NCBI RefSeq assembly: GCF_002245895.1
Contig: NZ_NPJZ01000002.1
Span: 710,596-774,595, forward strand
Length of the DNA: 64,000 nucleotides
Source: Rhodococcus sp. OK302
Lineage (GTDB): Bacteria; Actinomycetota; Actinomycetes; Mycobacteriales; Mycobacteriaceae
Direction: 5' to 3'
The translations under genes were made by a program, and so were the position numbers. The notes under the pieces were generated by a model that saw nothing but the letters and a program-made list of their open reading frames with translations, did no database searches and had not been told where the DNA came from. This document shows, in pieces, positions 1 to 8,215 of this stretch (position 1 is the stretch's first letter; every line of letters begins with the position of its first letter).

Positions 1-54
1 ATGGGGCCTTCCGGCCTGATCTGCAAAACCCTTCAACGAACCTGGAGAGAACTC

Positions 55-1206
55 ATGTATGCCGCCCTACCCGACGATCACGTCGAGCTACAGCGATCCG
101 TCAGGCGATTCGCGCAGACGGTGGTCAAGCCGCGCGCTATGGAGATCGACCGCCAGAACGAGTATCCGGACGACATCTTCAAGGCTCTCCTCGCAGCGGA
201 CCTGCTCGGCCTGGCGACACCCACCGAATACGGTGGTTCCGGTGCCGGGACATTGGGCCTCACGATTGCCATCGAGGAGGTCGCGAAATACTCCAACACC
301 GTCGCGCTGATGCTCCTGCTGACCCGCCTGCCGGCCCTGCCTATTCTTATCGGGGGTTCAGAGGAGCAGAAGACAAGCTACGTTGCCGACATGGCTTCCG
401 GCGCCAGGCGCGCGTCCTTCGGCCTGTCCGAACCGCAGGCCGGATCGGACCTGAAGGGCATGCGGACCCGCGCCGTCCGCGACGGCACGGACTGGGTAAT
501 CACCGGCGCAAAATGCTGGATGTCCGGGCTCGAGCAGGCGGATTTCTACACCATCTTCGCGCGCACCGGGAAGGACGGGTTCAGCTGCTTCATCGTCGAC
601 CGCAACCTCTCCGGTGTTTCCGTGGCCCGCGTCGATGACAAGCTGGGCGTCCGCGGCGTCAACACCGGAGAACTCCTCCTTGACGGCGTCCGCGTACCAG
701 CCGTCGCACTCGTAGGAGAAGCCGACCAGGCGTTCAAACTGGCCATGCTGTCACTGAATTCGATGCGGCCCATCGTCGCAGCGCGTGGACTGGGGCTCGC
801 CGAGGGCGCTCTGATGTACGCAGTCGACTACATGCACACACGTCAGGCGTTCGGTGCACCGCTGACCAGTCAACAGGGACTCGGGTGGATGGTTGCCGAG
901 CACGCCGCCGAGATCGAGGCAGCTCGACTGTTGACTTACCGCGCGGCCAGCATGGTTGACGAAGGCACCTTCGACAAGGCCGCGGTTCCCCTGTTGTCGA
1001 TGGCCAAGCTGGTGGCAACGGAGACCGCAGTCAAGGTCTCCGGCACTGCAGTACAGCTCCTAGGCGCCGCCGGATACATGAAGGACCACCCGGTGGAGAT
1101 GTACTACCGCGACGCGAAACAGCTGACCATCGTCGAGGGAACGAGTCAGATCCAGAAGAATCTGCTCGCCCAGGCGGTTTTCGACCGAAAGCTGTGGTGG
1201 AACTAA
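55..1206 (+). CDS. Acyl-CoA dehydrogenase (FadE type)
   Basis: Predicted FAD-dependent acyl-CoA dehydrogenase of 383 residues that would introduce an alpha,beta double bond into an acyl-CoA and pass electrons to ETF. The C-terminal VEGTSQIQ motif places the catalytic glutamate at about residue 361, as in MCAD-type enzymes; the FGLSEPQAGSD stretch near residue 125 is the usual flavin/substrate loop. The frame is open to the window edge, but the ATG at 55 is preferred because GGAGAG lies at 43-48 and the family N-terminus begins there. It is followed at once by a crotonase gene, so it probably supplies the enoyl-CoA for that enzyme. Substrate unknown. The family call is secure. Confidence 0.93.
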   Translation: MYAALPDDHVELQRSVRRFAQTVVKPRAMEIDRQNEYPDDIFKALLAADLLGLATPTEYGGSGAGTLGLTIAIEEVAKYSNTVALMLLLTRLPALPILIGGSEEQKTSYVADMASGARRASFGLSEPQAGSDLKGMRTRAVRDGTDWVITGAKCWMSGLEQADFYTIFARTGKDGFSCFIVDRNLSGVSVARVDDKLGVRGVNTGELLLDGVRVPAVALVGEADQAFKLAMLSLNSMRPIVAARGLGLAEGALMYAVDYMHTRQAFGAPLTSQQGLGWMVAEHAAEIEAARLLTYRAASMVDEGTFDKAAVPLLSMAKLVATETAVKVSGTAVQLLGAAGYMKDHPVEMYYRDAKQLTIVEGTSQIQKNLLAQAVFDRKLWWN

Positions 1207-1286
1207 CGCCCGTGCCCGCAAACCCGTCCACGGCGATGCCCACGACTCGGGCTCGCCGAACACCCGAATCAGAAGAGGAATCACGT

Positions 1287-2078
1287 ATGTCACTGAATGG
1301 ATATCACGGATCCGAGGAGGACATCCTCCTTTCGATCGAGGACCGGATCGCCTGGATCACGTTCAACCGGCCGGAGACGTTGAACGCGTTCGGCCCCGCC
1401 CAATTTCATCGTCTCGCCGACCTGCTCGACGGCGTTTCGGTCAACCCAGACGTTGGTGTCGTCGTACTGACTGGCAACGGCCGGGCGTTCTCGGCCGGTG
1501 GTGACGTGCGGGAGTTCACGAAGAAGGGGCTGGTCGACACGGGGGTGTACGCCCTTCGGGCGATGACCTCGATTCGCTCTTGTCGAAAGCCCGTCATCGC
1601 GATGGTCAACGGGATCGCCGTGGGCGGCGGCAATGAGCTGGTCATCGCCGCAGACCTTGCCATCGCTGCCCGCAGCGCCCGCCTTGGACAGGCCGGCACG
1701 ATGATTGGGGCTTGCCCCGTCCTCGGTGGAACCAATGTGCTTCCGTTGCAGATCGGCGAGAAGAGGGCAAAGCAGATCGTCTTCTTCAGCGAGAAGGTTT
1801 CAGCTCAGCAGGCGTTCGAGTGGGGATGGGTCAATGAGGTCGTCGACGACGTTGATCTGAAATCGACCACACGCGAATGGGCCCAGCGGCTGCTCGCGCT
1901 GCACCCCCAGGCGCTCCAGATCGCCAAGGCCGGAAGCAATGTCTGGTGGAACCACTCCTACGACACGATGGTCAACGGCCTCGACATGATCGCTATGGGC
2001 GTGCCCGCCGAATCCGTCGACGAGGGACGCGACGCGTTCATGGAAAAGCGTCCGGCAGACTATTCGCGCTGGCGCTGA
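1287..2078 (+). CDS. Crotonase-family protein, MenB/BadI-like
   Basis: A 263-residue enoyl-CoA hydratase/isomerase-fold protein. The oxyanion-hole segment AFSAGGD and the GGGNEL segment carrying the first active-site glutamate are present. The second glutamate normally found in a PEI..G motif is missing; the region reads GQAGTMIGACPVLGGT, closer to MenB (naphthoyl-CoA synthase) and BadI (2-ketocyclohexanecarboxyl-CoA hydrolase), which work without it. A ring-closing or ring-opening C-C reaction is therefore as likely as simple hydration. The start at 1287 follows AGAAGAGGAA; an in-frame start at 1194 would overlap the upstream dehydrogenase and lacks a ribosome site. Family certain, reaction inferred. 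Confidence 0.9.
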   Translation: MSLNGYHGSEEDILLSIEDRIAWITFNRPETLNAFGPAQFHRLADLLDGVSVNPDVGVVVLTGNGRAFSAGGDVREFTKKGLVDTGVYALRAMTSIRSCRKPVIAMVNGIAVGGGNELVIAADLAIAARSARLGQAGTMIGACPVLGGTNVLPLQIGEKRAKQIVFFSEKVSAQQAFEWGWVNEVVDDVDLKSTTREWAQRLLALHPQALQIAKAGSNVWWNHSYDTMVNGLDMIAMGVPAESVDEGRDAFMEKRPADYSRWR

Positions 2079-2171
2079 CATTGCGGTGGTTCCTCTATCA
2101 GCCGTGGGCATCGGCGGACCTTTCATCATTGCCGCCGTGTACCGCGCGTTCGATTTCCATCTCGTCAACGC

Positions 2172-2952
2172 TCAGGCTGCTTCGGCGCGCGGCCTGTTGA
2201 AGATCGTGCCGAGTTCAGCGGCAGAGGCGGGACGATCACCGGGGATTCCCGTCATGGCCCGTTCGATGGCGGCGTGCCGGTCACTGCGCAGAAGAGCGTG
2301 GCGGCGAGGTTGGAGACGTCCGACGCCGGCGTAGGTGTTTGGTCCTTGACCCCCTCGGGGGCGGTGAACGCCGGTGATCCGGTGACAGTGCCCGTGGTTG
2401 TCTCGAAACCGCCGACGATGCGGGCGATGCCGAAATCGGACAGCAGCTCGTCGTAGTCGGTGAGCAGGATGTTTGCCGGCTTTACATCGCGTTAGAGGGT
2501 GCCGATCCGATGCGCGGTCTCGAGCGCGTCGGCCACATTGACCCCGAGGCGGAGCGCTTCGCCCCACTCGAGCGGGCCGCACAGGCGGTCCGCGCCTCCA
2601 GCGAGCCATGGGGTGATACTCCGTCATGATGTCGGGCCGACCGTAGGGGTGGCGCCGACCCGGAGGACGTGACGAGGTTTGGGTGCCCGGACAGTCCCGC
2701 CGTTGCGCCGTTGCGCCATTGCGCCGTTGCGCGCTGTTCGCGGAGAAATCGTTTGAGGTTCTCGGGTCCGGATCGTGAGGTGAGGATCTTGACGGCGACG
2801 GTGTGATCGAGGGAACGATGCCGGCAGCGGTAGATGACGCTGAAGCCGCCACGTCCGATCTCGTGGGCTTCCTCGAACCCAGCCGTGCCCAGTTCTGACG
2901 CGATACTCAGGGTCAGGTCACGCTGTGTCAGCGGTGGATAGATTTCGGCCAT
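2172..2952 (-). pseudogene. Decayed PknK-type Ser/Thr protein kinase
   Basis: Reading leftward from 2952, the start MAEIYPPLTQRDLT and a glycine loop IGRGGFSVIYRCRHRSLD with the following VAVKIL lysine match the N-terminus of PknK-like kinases that control LuxR-type regulators. After about residue 85 the kinase sequence continues only by switching frames: HGSLEA in one frame, RDVKPANILL and SDFGIARIVGGFETTTGTVTG in another, then RPASAAELGTI after an internal deletion. A stop interrupts the HRD region. The large C-terminal half of PknK is absent. An 8-bp repeat inside the N-lobe adds extra residues. It lies antisense between module 1 genes and is surely non-functional. Confidence 0.8.
2702..2733. 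repeat. Four tandem copies of an 8-bp unit
   Basis: Units GTTGCGCC, GTTGCGCC, ATTGCGCC and GTTGCGCG lie head to tail inside the kinase pseudogene. Compared with intact kinases of this type, about eight extra residues sit between FLREQRA and LSGHPN, so three extra units (24 bp) keep the frame. This looks like replication-slippage expansion. Confidence 0.75.
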
Positions 2953-3164
2953 CGGCAGCCTAAATGCTGCGGCGTGGTGTCCGCGCCCACGAAGTGCCCC
3001 TGAGGTGCACTCCCTCTGGCGGTAGCACGGGCCGCAGACGTAGCAGGCCGCCGAAGATCGGCGCCTGGATGCGGCAACGGCGTGGTCTGGGTCACTCACC
3101 GTACCCAGCGCGCATCCCTGGGGCGCGTTCGGTGGCGGCACCCTAAGCCCCACCAGATTGACCA

Positions 3165-3193
3165 TTGACCTTCCGATCGGAAGGTCTTAGTCT
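3165..3193 (+). promoter_or_regulatory. Promoter with TetR-type palindromic operator
   Basis: GACCTTCCGATCGGAAGGTC at 3167-3186 is a perfect 20-bp palindrome. It fills the spacer between a possible -35 TTGACC (3165-3170) and -10 TAGTCT (3188-3193) separated by 17 bp, upstream of the P450 gene. This arrangement is typical of TetR-family repression. No TetR gene is visible in the window. A related site lies at 11299-11317. Confidence 0.65.
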
Positions 3194-3261
3194 CGGATTT
3201 ATCGCCCAATCCAGGGCAAAACAATCACCGGCTTCCGGGCCCATCCCATTCTGGGGGAGCA

Positions 3262-4434
3262 GTGGACATCAGCAAAAGCAACTACGACCACCGTTACGTC
3301 GCCACTCTTGATGATCCGGAGGAGTTTCACAGCGAAATGCGGGCCAAGTGTCCCGTTCAGCACAGCGAGAACTATGGCGGCTTCTGGGCGCTGAGCCGGT
3401 ATGAGGAGGTCGAAGCGGCCACGCGCGACACGGCGCGATTCTCGTCCCTGCCGACCATCACCCTCCCGTCGGTCGGGGCGCCGAGACCGTTCATTCCCAT
3501 GGAGTCCGACCCGCCCGAGCATGGCAAGTACCGGTCTCTTCTCAACGTCGCATTCAGTGCGCGCCGGATCGCGGAACTTGAGGACGAGGTACGCAAGCAC
3601 GCTATCGAGTTGATCGAAGGCTTTGCGTCCGCCGGCGAAGCGGATCTGGCGAGAGACCTCGTCTTCCCGCTGACATCGCGGGTCATCACTTGGCTCCTCG
3701 GTATCCCCGACGAGGACGTATCCCGTTTCAGTGCCTGGTCATTGGGTTTGGTCTCGGTCGCGACGCCGGAGGAGGGGGTGGCGTTGCAGATGGAGATCCG
3801 CGACTACTACCTCCAGCTGATTGCTGCCCGCCGGGTCAACCCGACCGATGACCTTGCCAGTCATCTGCTCGCATCGATGATCGATGACCGTCCGGTCACC
3901 GAGGAGGAGGCGCTCGATATCTATCTCTCGCTGACCGGGGCCGGCGGCGAGACGACTGCCGCGGCCGGCAATCACATCTTTACCCTGATTGACCGTCACC
4001 CCGAGATCCGATCGCAACTACAGGCCAAACGCGAGCTGATGCCCTCGGCGATCGAGGAGTTTTTGCGATACGTCACACCGGTTCCCGGCTTCGGTCGAAC
4101 GACCACCGCGGGGGTTGAGGTAGCAGGCACCGTGATCCCTGAGGGTGAGCGAGTCTGGTTGTCGTGGCTCTCAGCGAACCATGACGACGCCGCATTCGAC
4201 GATCCCTCCATGATCATGCTGGACCGAAAGCCGAACCGGCACCTGGCATTCGGTGCAGGAGTCCACCGTTGCCCAGGGGCTCCCTTGGCCCGGCTCGAGC
4301 TGCGCATCATGCTCGAAGAGATTCTGGACCGGATCCCGGACTACCGATTGGTAGATCCAGCCGCGGTGCGAATCTCCGAGGGGCAGACGCGAGTCATTCG
4401 TTCGGTACCGATCGTTTTCACACCGCAGGCATGA
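3262..4434 (+). CDS. Cytochrome P450
   Basis: A 390-residue soluble bacterial P450. The heme loop FGAGVHRCPG puts the axial cysteine at about residue 337; the I-helix oxygen-activation motif reads AGGETT; EEFLRY provides the ExxR glutamate and arginine of the K helix. The GTG start at 3262 directly follows GGGGGAG. It is the first gene after the palindromic promoter and is followed by an alcohol dehydrogenase, an aldehyde dehydrogenase and a reductase, so it probably starts the pathway by hydroxylating a C-H bond. No small ferredoxin lies beside it; the three-domain reductase at 7183 is the likely electron donor. Substrate unknown. Confidence 0.95.
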   Translation: MDISKSNYDHRYVATLDDPEEFHSEMRAKCPVQHSENYGGFWALSRYEEVEAATRDTARFSSLPTITLPSVGAPRPFIPMESDPPEHGKYRSLLNVAFSARRIAELEDEVRKHAIELIEGFASAGEADLARDLVFPLTSRVITWLLGIPDEDVSRFSAWSLGLVSVATPEEGVALQMEIRDYYLQLIAARRVNPTDDLASHLLASMIDDRPVTEEEALDIYLSLTGAGGETTAAAGNHIFTLIDRHPEIRSQLQAKRELMPSAIEEFLRYVTPVPGFGRTTTAGVEVAGTVIPEGERVWLSWLSANHDDAAFDDPSMIMLDRKPNRHLAFGAGVHRCPGAPLARLELRIMLEEILDRIPDYRLVDPAAVRISEGQTRVIRSVPIVFTPQA

Positions 4435-4495
4435 CCAGTCACAGTCCGATTCGGGCGGGTAGCCCGGAACTCGTTCCTACACGCAGGAGATGTCC

Positions 4496-5584
4496 ATGAG
4501 AGCCGCAGTCAGCCGAGGTATCGGCCAGATCAGCATCGAAGAATTGCCCGACCCGAGACCACAGGCCGGCGAGGTGAGGGTTCGCCTTGTGAGCTCCGGT
4601 ATCTGCCACACCGATGTCTCAGTGTTGGCCGGGCACCTGCCCTCGCCACGACCGATCGTCCTGGGGCACGAAGGCGCCGGAGTGGTCGACGACATCGGCG
4701 CAGGTGTGGAGCAACTCGCGGTGGGTGATCACGTGATCTGCTCGATCATCACCTCATGCCATGCGTGCTTCCAGTGCCTTCGCGGTGAGTATGCGCTGTG
4801 CGAACGCGCCGTTGGCTTTTCGGGCACGATGCTTGACGGCACCACCAGACTCCAATCCGGGGAAGAGGACGTGCACACCCTCTTCTGCCAGGGGTCCTTC
4901 GCCGAGTATGCGGTCGTGCCGGCATCGGCGGCGGTGAAGATTCGACGGGATGCGCCGCTCGAGAAGCTGGCCGGTCTGGGATGCGCATGGTCGACGGGTC
5001 TGGGAGCTGCGATCGTCCGCGCGGAGGTCAGGCCGGGGAGCAGCGTGGTGGTCATCGGCGCTGGCGGTGTCGGACTCGCCGCGATGATGGGTGCTCGGGC
5101 GATGGGGGCCACGACCGTCATCGCGGTCGACATCGCCGAACGCAAGCTCGAACGGGCCAGAGATCTGGGCCTGGCATCGCACACCATCTCGGTGTCCGGA
5201 GCGGAGGCCGTGGACGCGATCCGTGACCTCACCGACGGCAGGGGTGCCGACTATGGGTTCGACGCGGTGGGCGCCCTAGGCACGTTGGAGACCTCGCTGC
5301 AGGCCATCCGTCCTGGCGGACTGGCGGTGGCCATCGGCGTGATGGACGCATCGGTTACGGCCACGTTCGACCTGTTCGGGTTCCTGATGCAGAAGCGGTT
5401 GACCGGTACCTACGCGGGATCGATTCTCCCGCAACGGGACATTCCCGCCTTTGTCGATCTCTACATGGATGGTCGGCTTCCGTTGGATTCGGTCATCGAC
5501 GCCACCTATTCACTGGACCAAGTCCCCAAAGCCCTCGACCAGCTCGCCGCGAACGAAATCACCAAGGGCGTGGTGCTGCTATGA
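4496..5584 (+). CDS. Zinc-dependent alcohol dehydrogenase
   Basis: A 362-residue medium-chain dehydrogenase. GICHTDVSVLAGH holds a catalytic zinc cysteine, GHEGAGVV the zinc histidine and glutamate, CHACFQCLRGEYALCE the structural zinc cysteines, and GAGGVGLAAM the Rossmann dinucleotide loop. ATG 4496 is preferred over ATG 4490 because AGGAG at 4485-4489 is then correctly spaced. Its stop overlaps the start of the aldehyde dehydrogenase in an ATGA tetranucleotide, indicating translational coupling. It would oxidise the alcohol made by the upstream P450 to an aldehyde. The general class is secure; the exact substrate and the free or bound state of NAD are not readable. Confidence 0.93.
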   Translation: MRAAVSRGIGQISIEELPDPRPQAGEVRVRLVSSGICHTDVSVLAGHLPSPRPIVLGHEGAGVVDDIGAGVEQLAVGDHVICSIITSCHACFQCLRGEYALCERAVGFSGTMLDGTTRLQSGEEDVHTLFCQGSFAEYAVVPASAAVKIRRDAPLEKLAGLGCAWSTGLGAAIVRAEVRPGSSVVVIGAGGVGLAAMMGARAMGATTVIAVDIAERKLERARDLGLASHTISVSGAEAVDAIRDLTDGRGADYGFDAVGALGTLETSLQAIRPGGLAVAIGVMDASVTATFDLFGFLMQKRLTGTYAGSILPQRDIPAFVDLYMDGRLPLDSVIDATYSLDQVPKALDQLAANEITKGVVLL

Positions 5585-7047
5585 GCGCACTGGATATGCA
5601 GATGTACGTCGACGGCCAGTGGCACAACGGTGTGGACGGCGGGCGGATTCAAGTGGTCAACCCGGCCCGGACCACAGAGATCGTCGGGTCGATACCCGAC
5701 GGCGCGCCAGGCGACGTCGATCTGGCGGTCGCCGCCGCGAAGAGGGCGCAGTACGACTGGTCGCGTCTTTCCCTTGCCGAGCGTGCGGCATTGGTCGCCG
5801 ATGCCGGCGCACGACTGGCGGCAATAGACCCTTCGGGTCCGGAGGCGTTGACCCGCGAGATGGGCAAGATCCTCGCGGAATCGGTGATGGACTTTCAGTC
5901 CTCACCATGGGTGTGGTCGCACTACCTCAATGATCTCGATGCACTGGACAAGGTCCTTACCGACCGCCAGCACGACGATACCGGCCGGCTCGAGGTCCAT
6001 CGCCGGCCGGTTGGTGTCGTCGGTGCCATCGTCCCCTGGAACTGGCCGATCGCACTGCTCGGCGTCAAGCTCGGCCCCGCACTGCTCGCGGGTAACACCA
6101 TCGTCGCCGTCCCTTCCCCGTTCGCGTCACTGGGTGTGCTCAAGGCCATCGAGGCGATCGGTGCGGCGTTGCCTGCTGGTGTGGTGAATGTCGTCACCGG
6201 TACGGGTGAGCGGGTTGGTGCCGCCCTGAGCGCGCATCCCGACGTCGGAATGATTGCCTTCACGGGCGGGATGGAGGCCGGACGTGCGGTCGCACAAGCG
6301 CTCGGATCACGTTTGAAGAGAGGCGTGTTCGAGCTGGGCGGCAACGACCCCGCGGTCCTGCTCGACGATGTCAATGTCGACGATGATCTCATCCGCAAAT
6401 TGGCGGCCGCGTTCACCGTGACCTCAGGTCAGGTCTGCTTCGCGGTCAAGCGACTGTATGTACACGAAACCCTGCTCGAGGAAATTACCGCCAAGCTCGG
6501 TGATGCCCTGCAGGACATGGTCGTCGGCGACGGGCTCGACCCAGACGTCACGATGGGTCCATTGGCCAACGAACGACAGTTCAAGAGATTCACCGCAATT
6601 CTCGCCGAGGCCGAAGCATCGGGCGCGAAGGTGAGTTCGTTCGGCCGCGTCAGGGATAAGGCCTCGTGGGACGGCGGATACTTTCACCTTCCCGCGTTGG
6701 TTACGCAGGTCCGGTCAGAGGAACGGATCGTCTGTGACGAGCAGTTCGGACCTGCCCTGCCGATCATCGGTTTCCGCTCGGACAGCGAGGCGATCTCGCT
6801 CGTGAACGCGACGCCGTTCGGGCTCACCTCCAGTATCTGGACGCCCGACCTGAGCCGCGCATGGGATTTGGCAGAGCACATCGATGCGGGCGTCACCTTC
6901 ATCAACAAGCACGGCATGTCCGCCTTCGATCCGGGCGCGCCATTCGGCGGAGTCAAGGACAGCGGCTACGGACGCGAAATGGGGACCGAAGGCCTGCTCG
7001 AGTACACCTGGTCTCAGCAGATTAACGATCGCCAGATCTACGGGTAG
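5581..7047 (+). CDS. NAD(P)-dependent aldehyde dehydrogenase
   Basis: A full-length aldehyde dehydrogenase of 488 residues. The catalytic cysteine lies in SGQVCFAVKR at about residue 286 and the general-base glutamate in FELGGNDPAV at about 251; PWNWPIAL is the usual cofactor-binding segment. It starts in the ATGA overlap with the alcohol dehydrogenase and so probably completes oxidation to a carboxylic acid. The acid could then be activated by the fused CoA-transferase encoded at 8216. A strong inverted repeat follows its stop codon. Confidence 0.95.
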   Translation: MSALDMQMYVDGQWHNGVDGGRIQVVNPARTTEIVGSIPDGAPGDVDLAVAAAKRAQYDWSRLSLAERAALVADAGARLAAIDPSGPEALTREMGKILAESVMDFQSSPWVWSHYLNDLDALDKVLTDRQHDDTGRLEVHRRPVGVVGAIVPWNWPIALLGVKLGPALLAGNTIVAVPSPFASLGVLKAIEAIGAALPAGVVNVVTGTGERVGAALSAHPDVGMIAFTGGMEAGRAVAQALGSRLKRGVFELGGNDPAVLLDDVNVDDDLIRKLAAAFTVTSGQVCFAVKRLYVHETLLEEITAKLGDALQDMVVGDGLDPDVTMGPLANERQFKRFTAILAEAEASGAKVSSFGRVRDKASWDGGYFHLPALVTQVRSEERIVCDEQFGPALPIIGFRSDSEAISLVNATPFGLTSSIWTPDLSRAWDLAEHIDAGVTFINKHGMSAFDPGAPFGGVKDSGYGREMGTEGLLEYTWSQQINDRQIYG

Positions 7048-7066
7048 TGACCGCCCGGAACCGACT

Positions 7067-7120
7067 CGGGCACACCGCGGCACCAGGGGGCGTCAGCCCT
7101 TTGTTGCCGCGGTGTGCCCG
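7067..7120 (+). terminator. 16-bp inverted repeat, possible terminator or attenuator
   Basis: CGGGCACACCGCGGCA (7067-7082) and its exact reverse complement (7105-7120) form a 16-bp stem with a 22-nt loop in the gap between the aldehyde dehydrogenase and the reductase gene. No T run follows, so it is not a classical intrinsic terminator. It may stabilise the 3' end of the upstream message or reduce read-through. Confidence 0.55.
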
Positions 7121-7182
7121 CGCGGGACCGCGACGCCGCCTCATGAAATCGAAGACGAACACCTCTGAATGGATGAAATCGC

Positions 7183-8184
7183 ATGACAAACGCTGACCTC
7201 GACGCTGATCTACAGCGCGTGTACGAGCTGCTCGTGCAGCAGGTGACGTGGGAGGCGGAGGGTGTCGCCTCGATCCGGCTGGTCGATGCGAGTGGCGCGG
7301 AACTTCCGACCTGGACCCCGGGGGCACATCTGGACCTGATCCTCCCGTCAGGGAAGGTTCGGCAGTACTCATTGTGCGGTGCCCCAGAGGACCGCACGTC
7401 GTACACAGTGGCGGTGCTGCGGGACCAGCATGGCCGCGGCGGTTCGCGCGAGATCCACGACACGGCCTTGGTCGGTCGGATGTTGTCCGTGCGGGGACCG
7501 CGCAACCATTTTCGGCTCGTCGATGCCCCCGCATACCTGTTTCTGGCCGGGGGAATCGGCATCACCCCAATCCTGGCCATGGCCCGCGAGGTCAGTCGCC
7601 GAGGCGTGCCGTGGAGACTGACCTATGGCGGCCGCGGCAAGACATCGATGGCCTTTCTCGACGAGCTGGAGCAACTCGGCACGGGAAACATCGAGATCGT
7701 CCCGCAGGACGTACAGGGGATGCTCGATCTCGATACCGTCCTCGGCGGTGCACCAAGCGATTCCGCCATCTACTGCTGCGGACCCGAGGGCCTGATCCGG
7801 GCGACAGAGGAGCGCGTTGGTGAGCATTTTGCACCGCATGCGCTGCACGTGGAGCGTTTCGGTGCGTCATCCAGCATCTCACGCGGCGGCATCTCGACCC
7901 AGACGGAATCCGGCGGCGAGAGCTTCGAAGTCGAGTTGCGCCGCACCGGCGCGGTACTGACCGTGCCATCGGACCGAACTCTCATCGACGTTGTGCGCGA
8001 AGCGATCCCGGACTTCCTGTCCGACTGCGAAGAGGGCTTCTGCGGAGCCTGCGAGGCGCGCGTCCTCGAAGGCGAGCCCGAGCATCACGATTTGTTGCTC
8101 TCGGACCAGGAGCGCGAGCGCGGAGACCGGATGATGATCTGCGTGGGGCGTTCGAGGTCTCCGCGACTGGTTCTCGACCTCTAG
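7183..8184 (+). CDS. Phthalate-dioxygenase-reductase-like flavo-iron-sulfur reductase
   Basis: A 333-residue reductase with three domains in PDR/VanB order: flavin-binding barrel (motif RQYSL near residue 65), NAD domain (GGIGITPILAMA near residue 125) and C-terminal plant-type [2Fe-2S] domain. Iron ligands are C282, C287, C290 and C320 in the CEEGFCGAC and MICVG segments. It would carry electrons from NAD(P)H to an oxygenase. No Rieske oxygenase is present, whereas a P450 lies in the same gene set, so the likely partner is the P450 at 3262, as a split version of the P450-PDR fusion seen in P450RhF. Partner choice is inference. Confidence 0.88.
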   Translation: MTNADLDADLQRVYELLVQQVTWEAEGVASIRLVDASGAELPTWTPGAHLDLILPSGKVRQYSLCGAPEDRTSYTVAVLRDQHGRGGSREIHDTALVGRMLSVRGPRNHFRLVDAPAYLFLAGGIGITPILAMAREVSRRGVPWRLTYGGRGKTSMAFLDELEQLGTGNIEIVPQDVQGMLDLDTVLGGAPSDSAIYCCGPEGLIRATEERVGEHFAPHALHVERFGASSSISRGGISTQTESGGESFEVELRRTGAVLTVPSDRTLIDVVREAIPDFLSDCEEGFCGACEARVLEGEPEHHDLLLSDQERERGDRMMICVGRSRSPRLVLDL

Positions 8185-8215
8185 CCGGCACCACCACAAC
8201 AGATTGGAATCCAGG

